The notes: generated from the letters alone by a model not told the origin. Positions 21,403 through 30,044 are shown, numbered from the stretch's first letter. The stretch: DNA of 34,568 nt from Gammaproteobacteria bacterium (GCA_011390365.1 JAABSM010000040.1:1-34568); one strand, 5' to 3'. Program-made: numbers and translations.

Positions 21403-23297
21403 ATCTTCCGAATATCGTAGGTTGGGTTGGCGGCGCAATGCACGGACCTTTCCGTCTTTCGCCTTACTTTGTGCGCCGCGTAACCCAACAACCCGCCTCG
21501 CCAAAGCCTCACCACTCAGGATCAAGCTTGATGGTGGGTTCAATCGGTAAAGCAAGACATGCCCCCGAACCAATCCCCCCCTTTCGCAAAGGGGGGTTAG
21601 GGGGGATTTTTCGAATTCGGCACGGAAATAGATGCGGCGGTTTACCCCATAAAAAATCCCCCCCGGCCCCCCTTTGCAAAAGGGGGGGGCGTTCTTGGCC
21701 GCTTTACGCCTTGTTGCTGTTCTTGATCTCCGCAATGGCCCAGGCCGCCGACACCCAATACACCTGCCCCATGCACCCCCACTACATCGCCGACGAGATG
21801 GGGACCTGTCCCATCTGCGGCATGGATCTGGTGGCGATGGCGTCGGGGCCCGCCCCGGCGACCGAGGGCGGCGAGGAACCGGGGCGGGCGGCGGTGACCA
21901 TCGCCCCCGAGACCATTCAGAACATGGGCGTGCGCTATGGTCGCCCCGAGCAGACCCTGTTCGGCCGCCGCATCCGCGCCTACGGCATGGTGGCGGCCAA
22001 CGAGCGCACCCGCACCGAGGTCTCCAGCCGGGTCGCCGGCTGGATCGAGGAGCTGGGCATCACCGCGGTGGGCGATGCGGTGAAGCCGGGCCAGCTGCTC
22101 TATCGCCTCTTCAGCCCCGACCTGGTGGCCGCCGAGCGGGACTACCTGAGTGCCCTGGAACGAGGGCAGGACGAGCGCATCCGCTCCGCCGCCGGGCGGC
22201 TGGAGGCCCTCGGCGTCTCCCAGGGGATGCTGGCGCAACTGCGCAAGGGGCGGAAGGTGATCGAACGCATGCCCTTTTACGCCGACGCCGTGGGCACCGT
22301 GGCGGAACTACGGGTCAGCGAGGGGAGCTACGTGAAGCCGGGCGAGACCCTGGCGGTGGTGCAGGACTACGCCACGGTCTGGATCAACGCCGCGGTGGCG
22401 GAGAAGGACCTGGCCGCCATCGCCCCCGACACCCCGGTGCGGGTGATCCTGCCCAACCTGCCCGGGCGGGTAATCGAGACCCGGGTGGACTACATCCACC
22501 CCACCGTCGACCCGGCCAGCCGCACCGGCACCGTGCGCCTGCTGCTGGACAACCCCGACGGCCTGCTGCGCCCCGGGGCCTATGCCGACGTGCTGTTCGA
22601 GGTGGGCGCCGACCGCCGCCTGGCGGTGCCCGACCACGCCCTGCTGATCGGCGGCGACGGCCCCTACCTGATCCTGGCCCTGGGCGAGGGGCGCTTTCAG
22701 CCCAAGGCGGTGCTCACCGGGCTATCGAGCGGCGGCTTTACCGAGATCGTCGATGGCCTGGAGGGGGACGAGCGCATCGTCACCTCCGGTCAGTTCCTGA
22801 TCGACTCCGAAAGCGCCCTGCGGGAATCCTTCCAGAAGCTGCAACGACTCAAGGCGCCGTTGATTGATCTACCGCTCAGCGACGCCCAACTCGCCATGGT
22901 CGACCATCTGATCGACGCCGCCCTCTACCTCCACGAGGCGCTGGCGGACGGCTACGAGGTCTCCCCGCAACAGCTGCAACCGGCGCGGGAGATCCGCGAC
23001 CTGCTCTGGCCCGCCTTCGGCCGCACCCGCCTCGGGCCCATCCTTGAGGATGCCGAACAGGCCATCGCCGACGCCCAGCAGGCGCGCACCCCAAGCGCCA
23101 TGCTCGACGCCCTGCATCATCTGAGCGAGGCCTTGCAGCCCTGGGTACTGGAGGGACGGCCCGAACACTACGCCGAGCAGGGGGTGAGGCTCTACCGCGA
23201 CACCGACGACGGCGGGCTGTGGCTGCAACAGGGGGGCAGTCCCTACAGCCCCTATGGCGGCGATGCCGAGGTGGTGAGCGGAGGCGGCGATGAATAG
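21399..23297 (+). CDS. CusB-like efflux adaptor with heavy-metal-binding domain; repeat-expanded N terminus
   Basis: Periplasmic adaptor of the Cu/Ag pump, 632 residues from the ATG at 21399, which overlaps the CusC-like stop. Residues about 6-98 are encoded by two palindromic repeats (peptides IVGWVGGAM, PPFRKGGLGGIFR, KKSPPAPLCKRGG). Only then comes a signal core (PLYALLLFLISAMAQA, about 101-116). Next is a heavy-metal-binding domain YTCPMHPHYIADEMGTCPIC, followed by the CusB-like barrel-sandwich, hairpin and beta-barrel (VSSRVAGWIEELG, GSYVKPGETLAVVQDYATVW). A helical tail of about 140 residues extends past the usual adaptor end. No ATG or GTG lies close before the signal core; the nearest in-frame ATG is at 21531. 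Export of the current form is uncertain. Confidence 0.88.
   Translation: MNLPNIVGWVGGAMHGPFRLSPYFVRRVTQQPASPKPHHSGSSLMVGSIGKARHAPEPIPPFRKGGLGGIFRIRHGNRCGGLPHKKSPPAPLCKRGGRSWPLYALLLFLISAMAQAADTQYTCPMHPHYIADEMGTCPICGMDLVAMASGPAPATEGGEEPGRAAVTIAPETIQNMGVRYGRPEQTLFGRRIRAYGMVAANERTRTEVSSRVAGWIEELGITAVGDAVKPGQLLYRLFSPDLVAAERDYLSALERGQDERIRSAAGRLEALGVSQGMLAQLRKGRKVIERMPFYADAVGTVAELRVSEGSYVKPGETLAVVQDYATVWINAAVAEKDLAAIAPDTPVRVILPNLPGRVIETRVDYIHPTVDPASRTGTVRLLLDNPDGLLRPGAYADVLFEVGADRRLAVPDHALLIGGDGPYLILALGEGRFQPKAVLTGLSSGGFTEIVDGLEGDERIVTSGQFLIDSESALRESFQKLQRLKAPLIDLPLSDAQLAMVDHLIDAALYLHEALADGYEVSPQQLQPAREIRDLLWPAFGRTRLGPILEDAEQAIADAQQARTPSAMLDALHHLSEALQPWVLEGRPEHYAEQGVRLYRDTDDGGLWLQQGGSPYSPYGGDAEVVSGGGDE
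21421..21489. repeat. GTTGGGTT-type inverted repeat inside the CusB-like gene
   Basis: The arms gttgggtt...gcggcgca (21421-21437) and tgcgccgc...aacccaac (21472-21489) pair over 8 + 8 bp with a small internal mismatch. This is the dispersed 'taggttgggtt...aacccaac' element common between genes in many bacteria. Here it starts 22 bases after the CusB-like start codon and is translated. Confidence 0.75.
21577..21687. repeat. Large C-run/G-run inverted repeat inside the CusB-like gene
   Basis: The stretch at about 21577-21611 (ccccctttcgcaaagggggg then ttaggggggattttt) is nearly the complement of 21651-21687 (aaaaaatcccccccgg then cccccctttgcaaaaggggg). Together they form a stem of more than 30 bp, and each half can also fold on itself. 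It is a well-known dispersed intergenic element type. Here it lies in the translated leader of the adaptor gene. Confidence 0.78.
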
Positions 23298-23611
23298 GGC
23301 TGCCACGGAGACACAGAGGGCACGGAGACCCTACTCGTCCCGCTCGTTCCCACGCGCCGCGTGGGAATGCCTGCCGCGACGCGCCGCGTCGCGAATGCGG
23401 ATACCTGTAGCACGGGCTACCCGCTCCCCGGGTGCGTGGACTCCCAGCGTCCGGCTGCGCGGTCCTAACCACCCCTGGAAGACACCCCACCCTAAGTGGG
23501 GGGCGCAGCGCGCCCCGGCATCGGTTCCTGCCCGCAGGCGCGTGGGAACCAGCATGATACCAGGCTCCGTGCTCTCTGTGCCTCTGTGGCAAATACAAAC
23601 GGGGGTGAACC
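23298..23611. repeat. Repeat-filled spacer between CusB- and CusA-like genes
   Basis: A 314-bp gap in an otherwise tightly packed operon. It contains acggagacacagagggcacg (from about 23304), the hairpin ttcccacgc-gcc-gcgtgggaa (23347-23367), gcgacgc-gcc-gcgtcgc (23376-23392), and ccgtgctctctgtgcctctg near 23564-23586. The last of these pairs with the first block to give a long imperfect outer palindrome. An ATG overlaps the CusB-like stop region (23290), but its frame only reads through repeats. Confidence 0.75.
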
Positions 23612-26600
23612 ATGTCTGACCCCCAAAACCTCACCGGCCACGACCCCACCCAATCCTTCATCGCCAAGGTCATCGCCTGGTCGGCCCATAATCAGCTGAT
23701 CGTGCTGGTCCTGACCCTGGCCCTCGCGGTGGCGGGGGTGCTGGCCATCGACCGCACGCCGCTGGACGCAATCCCGGATCTGTCGGATACCCAGGTGATC
23801 ATTCGCACCGACTTCCCGGGCCAGGCGCCGCAGATCGTCGAGGATTTGGTCACCTATCCCCTCTCCACCACCCTGCTCGGTCTGCCCAAGACCGAGGCGG
23901 TGCGCGGCTTTTCCATGTTCGGCGCCAGCTTCGTCTATGTGATCTTCCAGGACGGGGTGGACCAGTACTGGGCGCGCAGCCGGGTGGCGGAGGCGCTGGC
24001 GACGGTGCAGCAGAGCCTGCCGCGGAACGCCACGCCACGGCTGGGGCCGGACGCCACCGGCGTGGGCTGGGTCTACCAGTACGCCCTGCTGGATCGCGGC
24101 GGCAACCACGACCTGGCGGATCTGCGCGCGTTGCAGGACTGGTTCCTGCGCTTCGAGCTGGCCACCGTGCCCGGCGTCTCCGAGGTGGCCTCGGTGGGCG
24201 GCTTCGTGCGCGAGTATCAGGTGCTGATCGACCCCAATCGCCTGCGCGCCTACGACATCCCCCTGGTGCGGGTGCGCCAGGCGGTGCAGGCGGCGAGCAT
24301 GGAGGTGGGCGGGCGCGTGATCGAACGCGCCGAGATGGAGCTGATGATCCGCTCCAAGGGCTATGTCACCAGCCTCGAAGACCTGCAACAGGTGGTGGTG
24401 CAGGCGCGGGGCGGCACGCCGGTGCTGCTGACCGATGTGGCGCGGGTGATCGAGGGGCCGGAGCTGCGCCGGGGCGTGGTGGAGCTGGACGGCGAGGGCG
24501 AGGTGGTGGGCGGCATCGTGGTGATGCGCTCGGGGGAGAACGCCCTGACCGTAATCGAGGCGGTGGAGGACAAGCTCGACGCCCTGCGCAACGGCCTGCC
24601 CGAGGGGGTGGAGATCGTCACCGTCTACGACCGCGGCCCGCTGATCCGGGGCGCGGTGAATTACCTCAACCACAAACTGCTGGAAGAGGGGCTGGTGGTG
24701 GCGCTGGTGTGCCTGATCTTCCTGCTGCACGTCCGCTCAGCCTTCGTCGCCATCATCACCCTGCCGTTGGGGGTGCTCGGGGCCTTCACCATCATGGCCT
24801 GGCAGGGCATCACCGCCAACATCATGTCCCTGGGCGGCATCGCTATCGCCATCGGGGCGATGGTGGACGCCTCCATCGTGATGGTGGAGAACGCCCATCG
24901 CAAGCTCAGCGACATGCCCGCCGAGACCGGCCAGCGGGTGCGCAATGCGGCGATCCTGCAATCGGCGAAAGAAGTAGGACCCGGGCTCTTCTTCAGCCTG
25001 CTAATTATTACCGTCTCCTTCCTGCCGGTGTTCGCCCTGACCGGGGAGAGCTATCGCCTCTTCTCGCCCCTGGCCTATACCAAGACCTACGCCATGGCCT
25101 TCGCCTCCCTGCTGTCGGTGACCATCGTGCCGATCCTGATGCTATGGCTGATTCGGGGCAAGATCCGCCGCGAGGAGGCGAACCCCCTGAATCGTTTCTT
25201 CGTCGCCCTCTACAAGCCGATCCTGCGCATCTCCATGCGGCTAAGCGGGCTGACGCTGTTGATCGCCGTGGCCGCGGTGGCCAGTCTCTGGTACCCGGCG
25301 AGCAAGCTGGGCTCGGAGTTCATGCCGGCGCTCTACGAGGGCGAGCTGCTCTACATGCCCACCACATTGCCCGGCGTCTCGGTGGGCAAGGCCAAGGAGG
25401 TGCTGGCCCAGACCAATCGCCTGATTCGCACCATTCCCGAGGTGGAGCAGGTGTTCGGCAAGGCGGGGCGGGCCGACACCGCCACCGATCCCGCGCCCAT
25501 ATCCATGATCGAGAGCTGGGTTCGCCTCAAGCCCAAGGAAGAGTGGCGACCCGGCCTGACCATCGACGACCTGATCGACGAGCTGGATCAGCGGGTCAAG
25601 CTGCCGGGGCTGGTCAACTCCTGGGGCTATCCGATCAAGATCCGCATGGACATGATCTCCACCGGAATTCGAACCCCGGTGGGGATCAAGATCTCCGGCC
25701 CCGACCTGGAGGAGATCGGCCGCATCGCCCTCGACGTGGAGGCGGCGGTCAAGGGTGTCGAGGGCACCCGCAGCGCCTTCGCCGACCGGGTCAGCGGCGG
25801 CAAGTACCTGGAGATCACCCCCAACCGCCAGGAGCTGGCGCGGCGCAACATCGACCTGGGCGTGTTTCAGTCCATCATCCAAACCGCCCTGGGCGGCATG
25901 AAGGTGGCGGAGAGCGTGCAGGGGCGGGAGCGCTACAACATCATGCTGCGCTACGACCGCCCCTTCCGCGAGTCGATCCAGGACCTGGGCGAGATCCTGG
26001 TCCCCGCCCCCGGCGGCTCCCACATCCCCCTCGGCGAACTGGCCACCATCGAATTCGCCGAGGGGCCACCGATGATCAAGTCCGAAGACGCCCGCCTCAC
26101 CGGCTGGGTGTTCGTGGATATCGAGGGCCGCGACATCGGCGGCTATGTGGAGGAGGCGCGCCGGCTGGTGGCCGAACAAGTGCCGCTGCCCCCCGGCTAC
26201 GCCATCGCCTGGTCCGGCCAGTACGAACAGATGCTGGAGGCCCGCGCCCGCCTCAAGATCGCCATCCCCGCCGCCGCCGCGATCATCCTGGTGCTGCTGA
26301 TGCTCCACTTCGGCCGCCTCGACCGCACGGTGATGGTGATGCTGGCCCTGCCCTTTGGCCTCATCGGCGGCCTGTGGGCGGTCTACCTGGCCGGCTACAA
26401 CCTCTCCGTCGCCGTCGCCGTAGGCTTCATCGCCTTGGGCGGCATCGCCGTGGAAACGGCGGTAGTGATGCTGCTCTACATCGACCAGCAGGTGCGCAAC
26501 CTGCCCCCCGCGGACCGAAAGAGCCTGTTCGCCGCCATCATGGCCGGCGCGGCGCTACGGGTGCGACCGAAACTGATGACCGTGTCGGTGATCATCGCCG

Positions 26601-26800
26601 GCCTGATGCCCATCTTCTTCACCGAAGGCCCGGGCTCGGACGTGATGCGCCGCATCGCCCTGCCCATGGTGGGCGGCATGCTCAGCACCACCGTGATGAC
26701 GCTGATCGTGATCCCGGTGATCTATCTGATCTGGGAGGGGCGTCTGCTGCCAAAAGGCACCCCTGCCGAAACCCAAACGGATGAACTGGAAGTCCGTTGA
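23612..26800 (+). CDS. CusA-like Cu(I)/Ag(I) RND efflux permease
   Basis: Heavy-metal RND pump (HME type), 1062 residues. TM1 begins near QLIVLVLTLALAVAG, and the family motif DAIPDLSDTQVI is at about residues 54-65. TM4 carries the single-Asp motif GAMVDASIVMVENAHR typical of CusA. Metal-pathway methionines are conserved: Met582 (LLYMPTT), Met632 (PISMIE) and Met681 (RMDMIST). They are spaced 50 and 49 residues apart, exactly as Met573, Met623 and Met672 in E. coli CusA, which argues for Cu(I)/Ag(I) rather than Zn/Co/Cd. TM8-12 are complete. The start has a good Shine-Dalgarno (gggggtga). It works with the CusB- and CusC-like proteins as a tripartite pump. Confidence 0.95.
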   Translation: MSDPQNLTGHDPTQSFIAKVIAWSAHNQLIVLVLTLALAVAGVLAIDRTPLDAIPDLSDTQVIIRTDFPGQAPQIVEDLVTYPLSTTLLGLPKTEAVRGFSMFGASFVYVIFQDGVDQYWARSRVAEALATVQQSLPRNATPRLGPDATGVGWVYQYALLDRGGNHDLADLRALQDWFLRFELATVPGVSEVASVGGFVREYQVLIDPNRLRAYDIPLVRVRQAVQAASMEVGGRVIERAEMELMIRSKGYVTSLEDLQQVVVQARGGTPVLLTDVARVIEGPELRRGVVELDGEGEVVGGIVVMRSGENALTVIEAVEDKLDALRNGLPEGVEIVTVYDRGPLIRGAVNYLNHKLLEEGLVVALVCLIFLLHVRSAFVAIITLPLGVLGAFTIMAWQGITANIMSLGGIAIAIGAMVDASIVMVENAHRKLSDMPAETGQRVRNAAILQSAKEVGPGLFFSLLIITVSFLPVFALTGESYRLFSPLAYTKTYAMAFASLLSVTIVPILMLWLIRGKIRREEANPLNRFFVALYKPILRISMRLSGLTLLIAVAAVASLWYPASKLGSEFMPALYEGELLYMPTTLPGVSVGKAKEVLAQTNRLIRTIPEVEQVFGKAGRADTATDPAPISMIESWVRLKPKEEWRPGLTIDDLIDELDQRVKLPGLVNSWGYPIKIRMDMISTGIRTPVGIKISGPDLEEIGRIALDVEAAVKGVEGTRSAFADRVSGGKYLEITPNRQELARRNIDLGVFQSIIQTALGGMKVAESVQGRERYNIMLRYDRPFRESIQDLGEILVPAPGGSHIPLGELATIEFAEGPPMIKSEDARLTGWVFVDIEGRDIGGYVEEARRLVAEQVPLPPGYAIAWSGQYEQMLEARARLKIAIPAAAAIILVLLMLHFGRLDRTVMVMLALPFGLIGGLWAVYLAGYNLSVAVAVGFIALGGIAVETAVVMLLYIDQQVRNLPPADRKSLFAAIMAGAALRVRPKLMTVSVIIAGLMPIFFTEGPGSDVMRRIALPMVGGMLSTTVMTLIVIPVIYLIWEGRLLPKGTPAETQTDELEVR

Positions 26801-26803
26801 TTT

Positions 26804-26872
26804 ACCACAGAGAACACAGAGGACACAGAGATGAATCGATTGAAAACTCCGTGCTCCCGGTGGCTCCGTGGC
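26804..26872. repeat. CACAGAG-type repeat between CusA- and CusF-like genes
   Basis: Runs of accacagagaacacagag and gacacagag on the left (26804-26831) face ctccgtgctcccggtggctc on the right (to 26872), an imperfect palindrome filling the intergenic gap. It is the same family as 30654-30724. Confidence 0.65.
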
Positions 26873-26898
26873 CATAACCAACCCAAGAGGAAACGACC

Positions 26899-27297
26899 AT
26901 GAAAAAGACCATCAAACTCATCCCCCTCGCCCTCGCCGCCCTGCTCATCGGCGCGCCGGCTACCGCCATGGACAACGGCGGACACGAAAGCCACGACCAC
27001 GGCGCAATGCAGGCCTCCGTCGATCAGGCCATGGGCATGGGCACCCTGCACAGCATCGACGCCGAAAACCGCATGGTCAACCTGACCCACGCCCCCATCC
27101 CCGCCCTCAACTGGCCGGAGATGACCATGGACCTGCCGGTCACCGCCCGGGTGGACCTGGAAAGCGTCGCGGCGGGCGACCACATCCACTTCACCCTCAA
27201 GCTGGGCCGTGACGACGTCTACCGCATCATAGAGATGAAAACGGTGGTGATGGACCATGATATGGGAGGCGACGGGGGTGATCACGCCGGGCATTAG
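26899..27297 (+). CDS. CusF-like periplasmic Cu/Ag metallochaperone
   Basis: A 132-residue exported protein with a signal peptide (MKKTIKLIPLALAALLIG, cleavage near ATAMD). The CusF copper site is intact: His64, Trp72, Met75 and Met77 in HAPIPALNWPEMTMDL. The spacing (8, 3, 2) is identical to E. coli CusF His36, Trp44, Met47, Met49. His/Met/Asp-rich tails at both ends (GGHESHDHGAM and MDHDMGGDGGDHAGH) may bind extra metal. CusF hands Cu(I)/Ag(I) to CusB in the periplasm. A good ribosome binding site (gaggaaa) precedes the ATG. It is the last gene of the operon. Confidence 0.93.
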   Translation: MKKTIKLIPLALAALLIGAPATAMDNGGHESHDHGAMQASVDQAMGMGTLHSIDAENRMVNLTHAPIPALNWPEMTMDLPVTARVDLESVAAGDHIHFTLKLGRDDVYRIIEMKTVVMDHDMGGDGGDHAGH

Positions 27298-27322
27298 GGA
27301 TCAAAAGCGGGTATAGCGGATA

Positions 27323-27346
27323 CGGGCGTCCCGACCAGGGCGCCCG
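27323..27346 (+). terminator. Possible hairpin terminator after the copper operon
   Basis: Arms cgggcg...ccc and ggg-cgcccg (27323-27346) form a GC-rich stem 26 bases past the CusF-like stop. No T-run follows, so it is at best a weak or factor-dependent stop. Confidence 0.3.
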
Positions 27347-27469
27347 GATTGCATCCATATCCAGCTTTGTTGCCAAGAACGGGATAAAATGCCCCAAGAC
27401 CACTCCCTGTCGGGCGGCAAAACCGATAGTATCGAGCGACAACCCCTCCACGATGCAACCGAAGTATCC

Positions 27470-28834
27470 ATGGCAAAAAACAAATCCGAATTCGTATGCG
27501 GCAGTTGCGGCGGGCGCTTCCCCAAGTGGGCCGGCCAATGTCCCGACTGCGGGGCATGGAACACCATCGAAGAGACCCCGCCCGCCCCCGCCTCGCCCCG
27601 CTCGGGCCGTTTCGCTGGCTACGCTGGCAACGCCAATCGCGCGGAAGTCCGCAATCTGTCAGAGATCTCACCCGAGCAACAGCATGGCCACCCCACCGGC
27701 ATGGGCGAGCTGGACCGGGTGCTGGGCGGCGGGTTGGTGCCCGGTTCGGTGGTGCTGATCGGCGGTGATCCGGGTATCGGCAAGTCGACCCTGCTGATTC
27801 AGACCATGGCGCAACTGGCGGGGGGGTTGAGTAATCTCTACGTCAGCGGCGAGGAGTCGCCGGAACAGATCAGTCTGCGCGCCCAGCGCCTGGGCCTGCC
27901 CCGGGAACGGCTGCGACTGCTGGCGGAGACCAACGTGGAGGCCATCATCGCCACCGCCGCCGTCGAACGACCGCGGGTGATGGTGGCCGACTCGATTCAG
28001 ACCATCTACACCGAACAGCTCCAATCCGCCCCCGGCTCGGTGGCCCAGGTGCGGGAGTCGGCGGCGCAACTGGTGCGCTTCGCCAAGCAGAGCGGCACGG
28101 CGGTGTTTCTGGTGGGCCATGTCACCAAGGAGGGGGCGCTGGCGGGGCCGCGGGTGCTGGAGCACATGGTGGATACGGTGCTCTATTTCGAGGGGGAGGC
28201 GGGCAGTCAGTTTCGCCTGATTCGCACCATCAAGAATCGCTTCGGGGCGGTCAACGAGCTGGGCGTATTCGCCATGACCGACCGCGGCCTGCGCGAGGTG
28301 AGCAACCCCTCCGCCATCTTCCTCTCCCGCCACGCCGACCCGATCAGCGGCAGCGTGGTGATGGTGACCCGTGAGGGCAGCCGCCCGCTGCTAGTGGAGG
28401 TGCAATCGCTGGTGGATGAAAGCCCCCTCGCCAACCCACGCCGGGTCACCCTGGGGCTGGAACAGAACCGCCTGAGCATGCTGCTGGCGGTGCTCCACCG
28501 CCACGGCGGCGTGCCCATGTACGGTCAGGATGTCTACGTCAACGTGGTAGGCGGGGTACGCATCAGCGAAACCGCCGCCGACCTGCCGGTGCTGCTGGCG
28601 GTGATCTCCAGCTACCGCGACAAGCCTTTGCCGGAAGGACTGATCGCCTTCGGCGAGGTCGGCCTCGCCGGCGAGATCCGCCCCGTGCCCAACGGCCAGG
28701 AACGACTCCGGGAGGCCGCCAAGCACGGCTTCAAGAAGGCGATCGTGCCTCGCGCCAATGCGCCGAAGAAGCACGACATGGAGATCGAGATCATCCCCGT
28801 GGATCGACTGAGCAAGGTGCTGGAGGTGGTTTGA
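27470..28834 (+). CDS. radA: DNA repair protein RadA
   Basis: RadA (Sms) is a RecA-like helicase-type ATPase that promotes branch migration and processing of recombination intermediates. The 454-residue product has the N-terminal zinc finger (Cys10, Cys13, Cys24, Cys27), the Walker A motif GGDPGIGKSTLL near residues 97-108, and the RadA-specific KNRFG near residue 254. A C-terminal Lon-like domain (LPVLLAVISSYRDKPLPEG onward) follows. The start is the ATG at 27470, giving the usual MAKNKSEFVCGSCG; the frame is open 27 codons upstream but without family support. Length matches E. coli RadA (460). Confidence 0.95.
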   Translation: MAKNKSEFVCGSCGGRFPKWAGQCPDCGAWNTIEETPPAPASPRSGRFAGYAGNANRAEVRNLSEISPEQQHGHPTGMGELDRVLGGGLVPGSVVLIGGDPGIGKSTLLIQTMAQLAGGLSNLYVSGEESPEQISLRAQRLGLPRERLRLLAETNVEAIIATAAVERPRVMVADSIQTIYTEQLQSAPGSVAQVRESAAQLVRFAKQSGTAVFLVGHVTKEGALAGPRVLEHMVDTVLYFEGEAGSQFRLIRTIKNRFGAVNELGVFAMTDRGLREVSNPSAIFLSRHADPISGSVVMVTREGSRPLLVEVQSLVDESPLANPRRVTLGLEQNRLSMLLAVLHRHGGVPMYGQDVYVNVVGGVRISETAADLPVLLAVISSYRDKPLPEGLIAFGEVGLAGEIRPVPNGQERLREAAKHGFKKAIVPRANAPKKHDMEIEIIPVDRLSKVLEVV

Positions 28835-28848
28835 TTCCCTGGGAGAGT

Positions 28849-28882
28849 ATTTTTTAGACAGGATTAACGGGATTTACAGGAT
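28849..28882. repeat. AATCCTG-type repeat, left arm of a 34-nt inverted pair
   Basis: These 34 bases (attttttagacaggatta onward) are the exact reverse complement of 30045-30078. They start 15 bases after the radA stop. A T-run begins the unit and no hairpin precedes it. The two arms bracket the 180-bp repeat copy 2 and ruvA. The 28835-29319 gap contains only this unit, the 180-bp repeat and the degenerate copy at 29265. Confidence 0.8.
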
Positions 28883-28934
28883 TTCCGGGATGACTGGTGC
28901 GTTGAGGCGTGCGATCCTTGTATCTCACAATATG

Positions 28935-29114
28935 TAGCGGCACGCCAGGTTCCCGCCCTTGATGCGCCTGACTCCGGAGCAGCCCGGAAATCGGCGGACC
29001 GGCATAGGATGTGTCGAATAAAAAGCCTTGTCGCTCGCTCAACGGCACACCCTATGCAGAAACAAAAACGGTCGGCGTACCCTCGAAAAGCGGCGCATCG
29101 TTCCCGGAAAATGC
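28935..29114 (+). repeat. 180-bp dispersed repeat, copy 2
   Basis: Gap-free match to 4778-4957 (about 88% identity) in the same orientation. The internal inverted repeat is slightly degenerate here (29002-29016 against 29043-29057, two mismatches that would still allow G-U pairs in RNA), which hints at conservation of the fold. It lies between radA and ruvA, with no gene inside. Confidence 0.8.
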
Positions 29115-29264
29115 CACGAAACCTATCACTCAGCTTCCCAAGGCATTCATCTATCTCGAATGATTTTACCGCCAACGTCTTCAGGTCCCAGACAGAGAAG
29201 GCTCTCGCAAGGCCGCGGGAGGCGCGGAGAAGCCACTCCGCGTTCTCCATGAAAGCAAAAAAGC

Positions 29265-29312
29265 AATTCCGTCCATCCTGCAAATCCCGTCCATCCTGTC
29301 CAAAATTCTTCA
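29265..29312. repeat. AATCCTG-type repeat at the ruvA 3' end
   Basis: The units ccgtccatcctgcaaatccc and gtccatcctgtccaaaattc run right up to the ruvA stop codon at 29320. Orientation is the same as at 30045-30078. Confidence 0.65.
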
Positions 29313-29319
29313 ACGCCGA

Positions 29320-29934
29320 TCACATGGCATTACGCAAGGCCGCGCGAATGAGTTCCTCGGAAGTCGCCCCCTCCGCCTCCACCGCCTTGACCATGCGCGT
29401 GGCGTCCTGGGATTTGTAACCAAGAGCGACGAGGGCGTCGGCGGCTTCGCTGGCGGGGGATGGGGCGCGATGTACGGACTGAGGCGAGGAGAAGGTCGCG
29501 CCGGGCATGATGGCGACGTCGGAGAGATCGAGGGCATCGAGGCGGTCGCGCATCTCGACGATAAGACGTTGGGCGGTCTTCTTGCCGATGCCGGGGACGC
29601 GTACCAGGCTTGCGCTATCTTCGGCCTGAACACAGCGGGCGAACTGGTCCGCCCCCATGCCGGAGAGGATCGCGAGGGCCATCTTGGCGCCGATGCCGCT
29701 GACCTTGAGCAGGGAGCGAAACAGCGCCTTGTCACCCTCGCTGGCGAAGGCGTAGAGGACGTGGGCGTCCTCACGCACCGCCAGGTGGGTGTGGAGGGTG
29801 ACGGCTTCGCCCACGTCCGGCAGGTCGAAGAAGACCGACAGGGGGGCTTCGATCTCGTAGCCTACGCCGTTAACATCCAGCATCAACGCCGGCGGGCGCT
29901 TGTAGACGATCTTTCCGCTGAGTCGACCGATCAT
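29320..29934 (-). CDS. ruvA: Holliday junction DNA helicase subunit RuvA
   Basis: RuvA binds four-way junctions and loads the RuvB motor. The 204-residue product (E. coli 203) starts MIGRLSGKIVYKRPPALMLD, with the OB-fold first. Two helix-hairpin-helix motifs follow (LLKVSGIGAKMALAILSGM, then LVRVPGIGKKTAQRLIVEM, about residues 70-130). The flexible linker and C-terminal RuvB-binding domain (ALVALGYKSQDATRMV) are complete. The start at 29934 is supported by aaggag upstream. ruvB, normally next on this strand, is not present: repeats and convergent radA follow instead. Confidence 0.95.
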   Translation of the reverse strand: MIGRLSGKIVYKRPPALMLDVNGVGYEIEAPLSVFFDLPDVGEAVTLHTHLAVREDAHVLYAFASEGDKALFRSLLKVSGIGAKMALAILSGMGADQFARCVQAEDSASLVRVPGIGKKTAQRLIVEMRDRLDALDLSDVAIMPGATFSSPQSVHRAPSPASEAADALVALGYKSQDATRMVKAVEAEGATSEELIRAALRNAM

Positions 29935-30044
29935 CCCCTTCTCCTTCGTTATGCGGACCGTTGATTCGATAGTTGAACCGCGGATTGACGCAGATTTTCG
30001 CAGATAGTTGAATGTGGAACGGATAAACGCCACTCTTCCCGTCC

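Noticed and set aside
23290-23619. 109-codon frame overlapping the CusB-like stop
   Set aside because: It reads only through palindromic repeats and hairpins; no family, no composition of a real protein.
24709-26784. 691-codon forward open frame inside the CusA-like gene
   Set aside because: Same-strand alternate frame of a confident gene; composition is Arg/Gly/His/Pro-biased noise.
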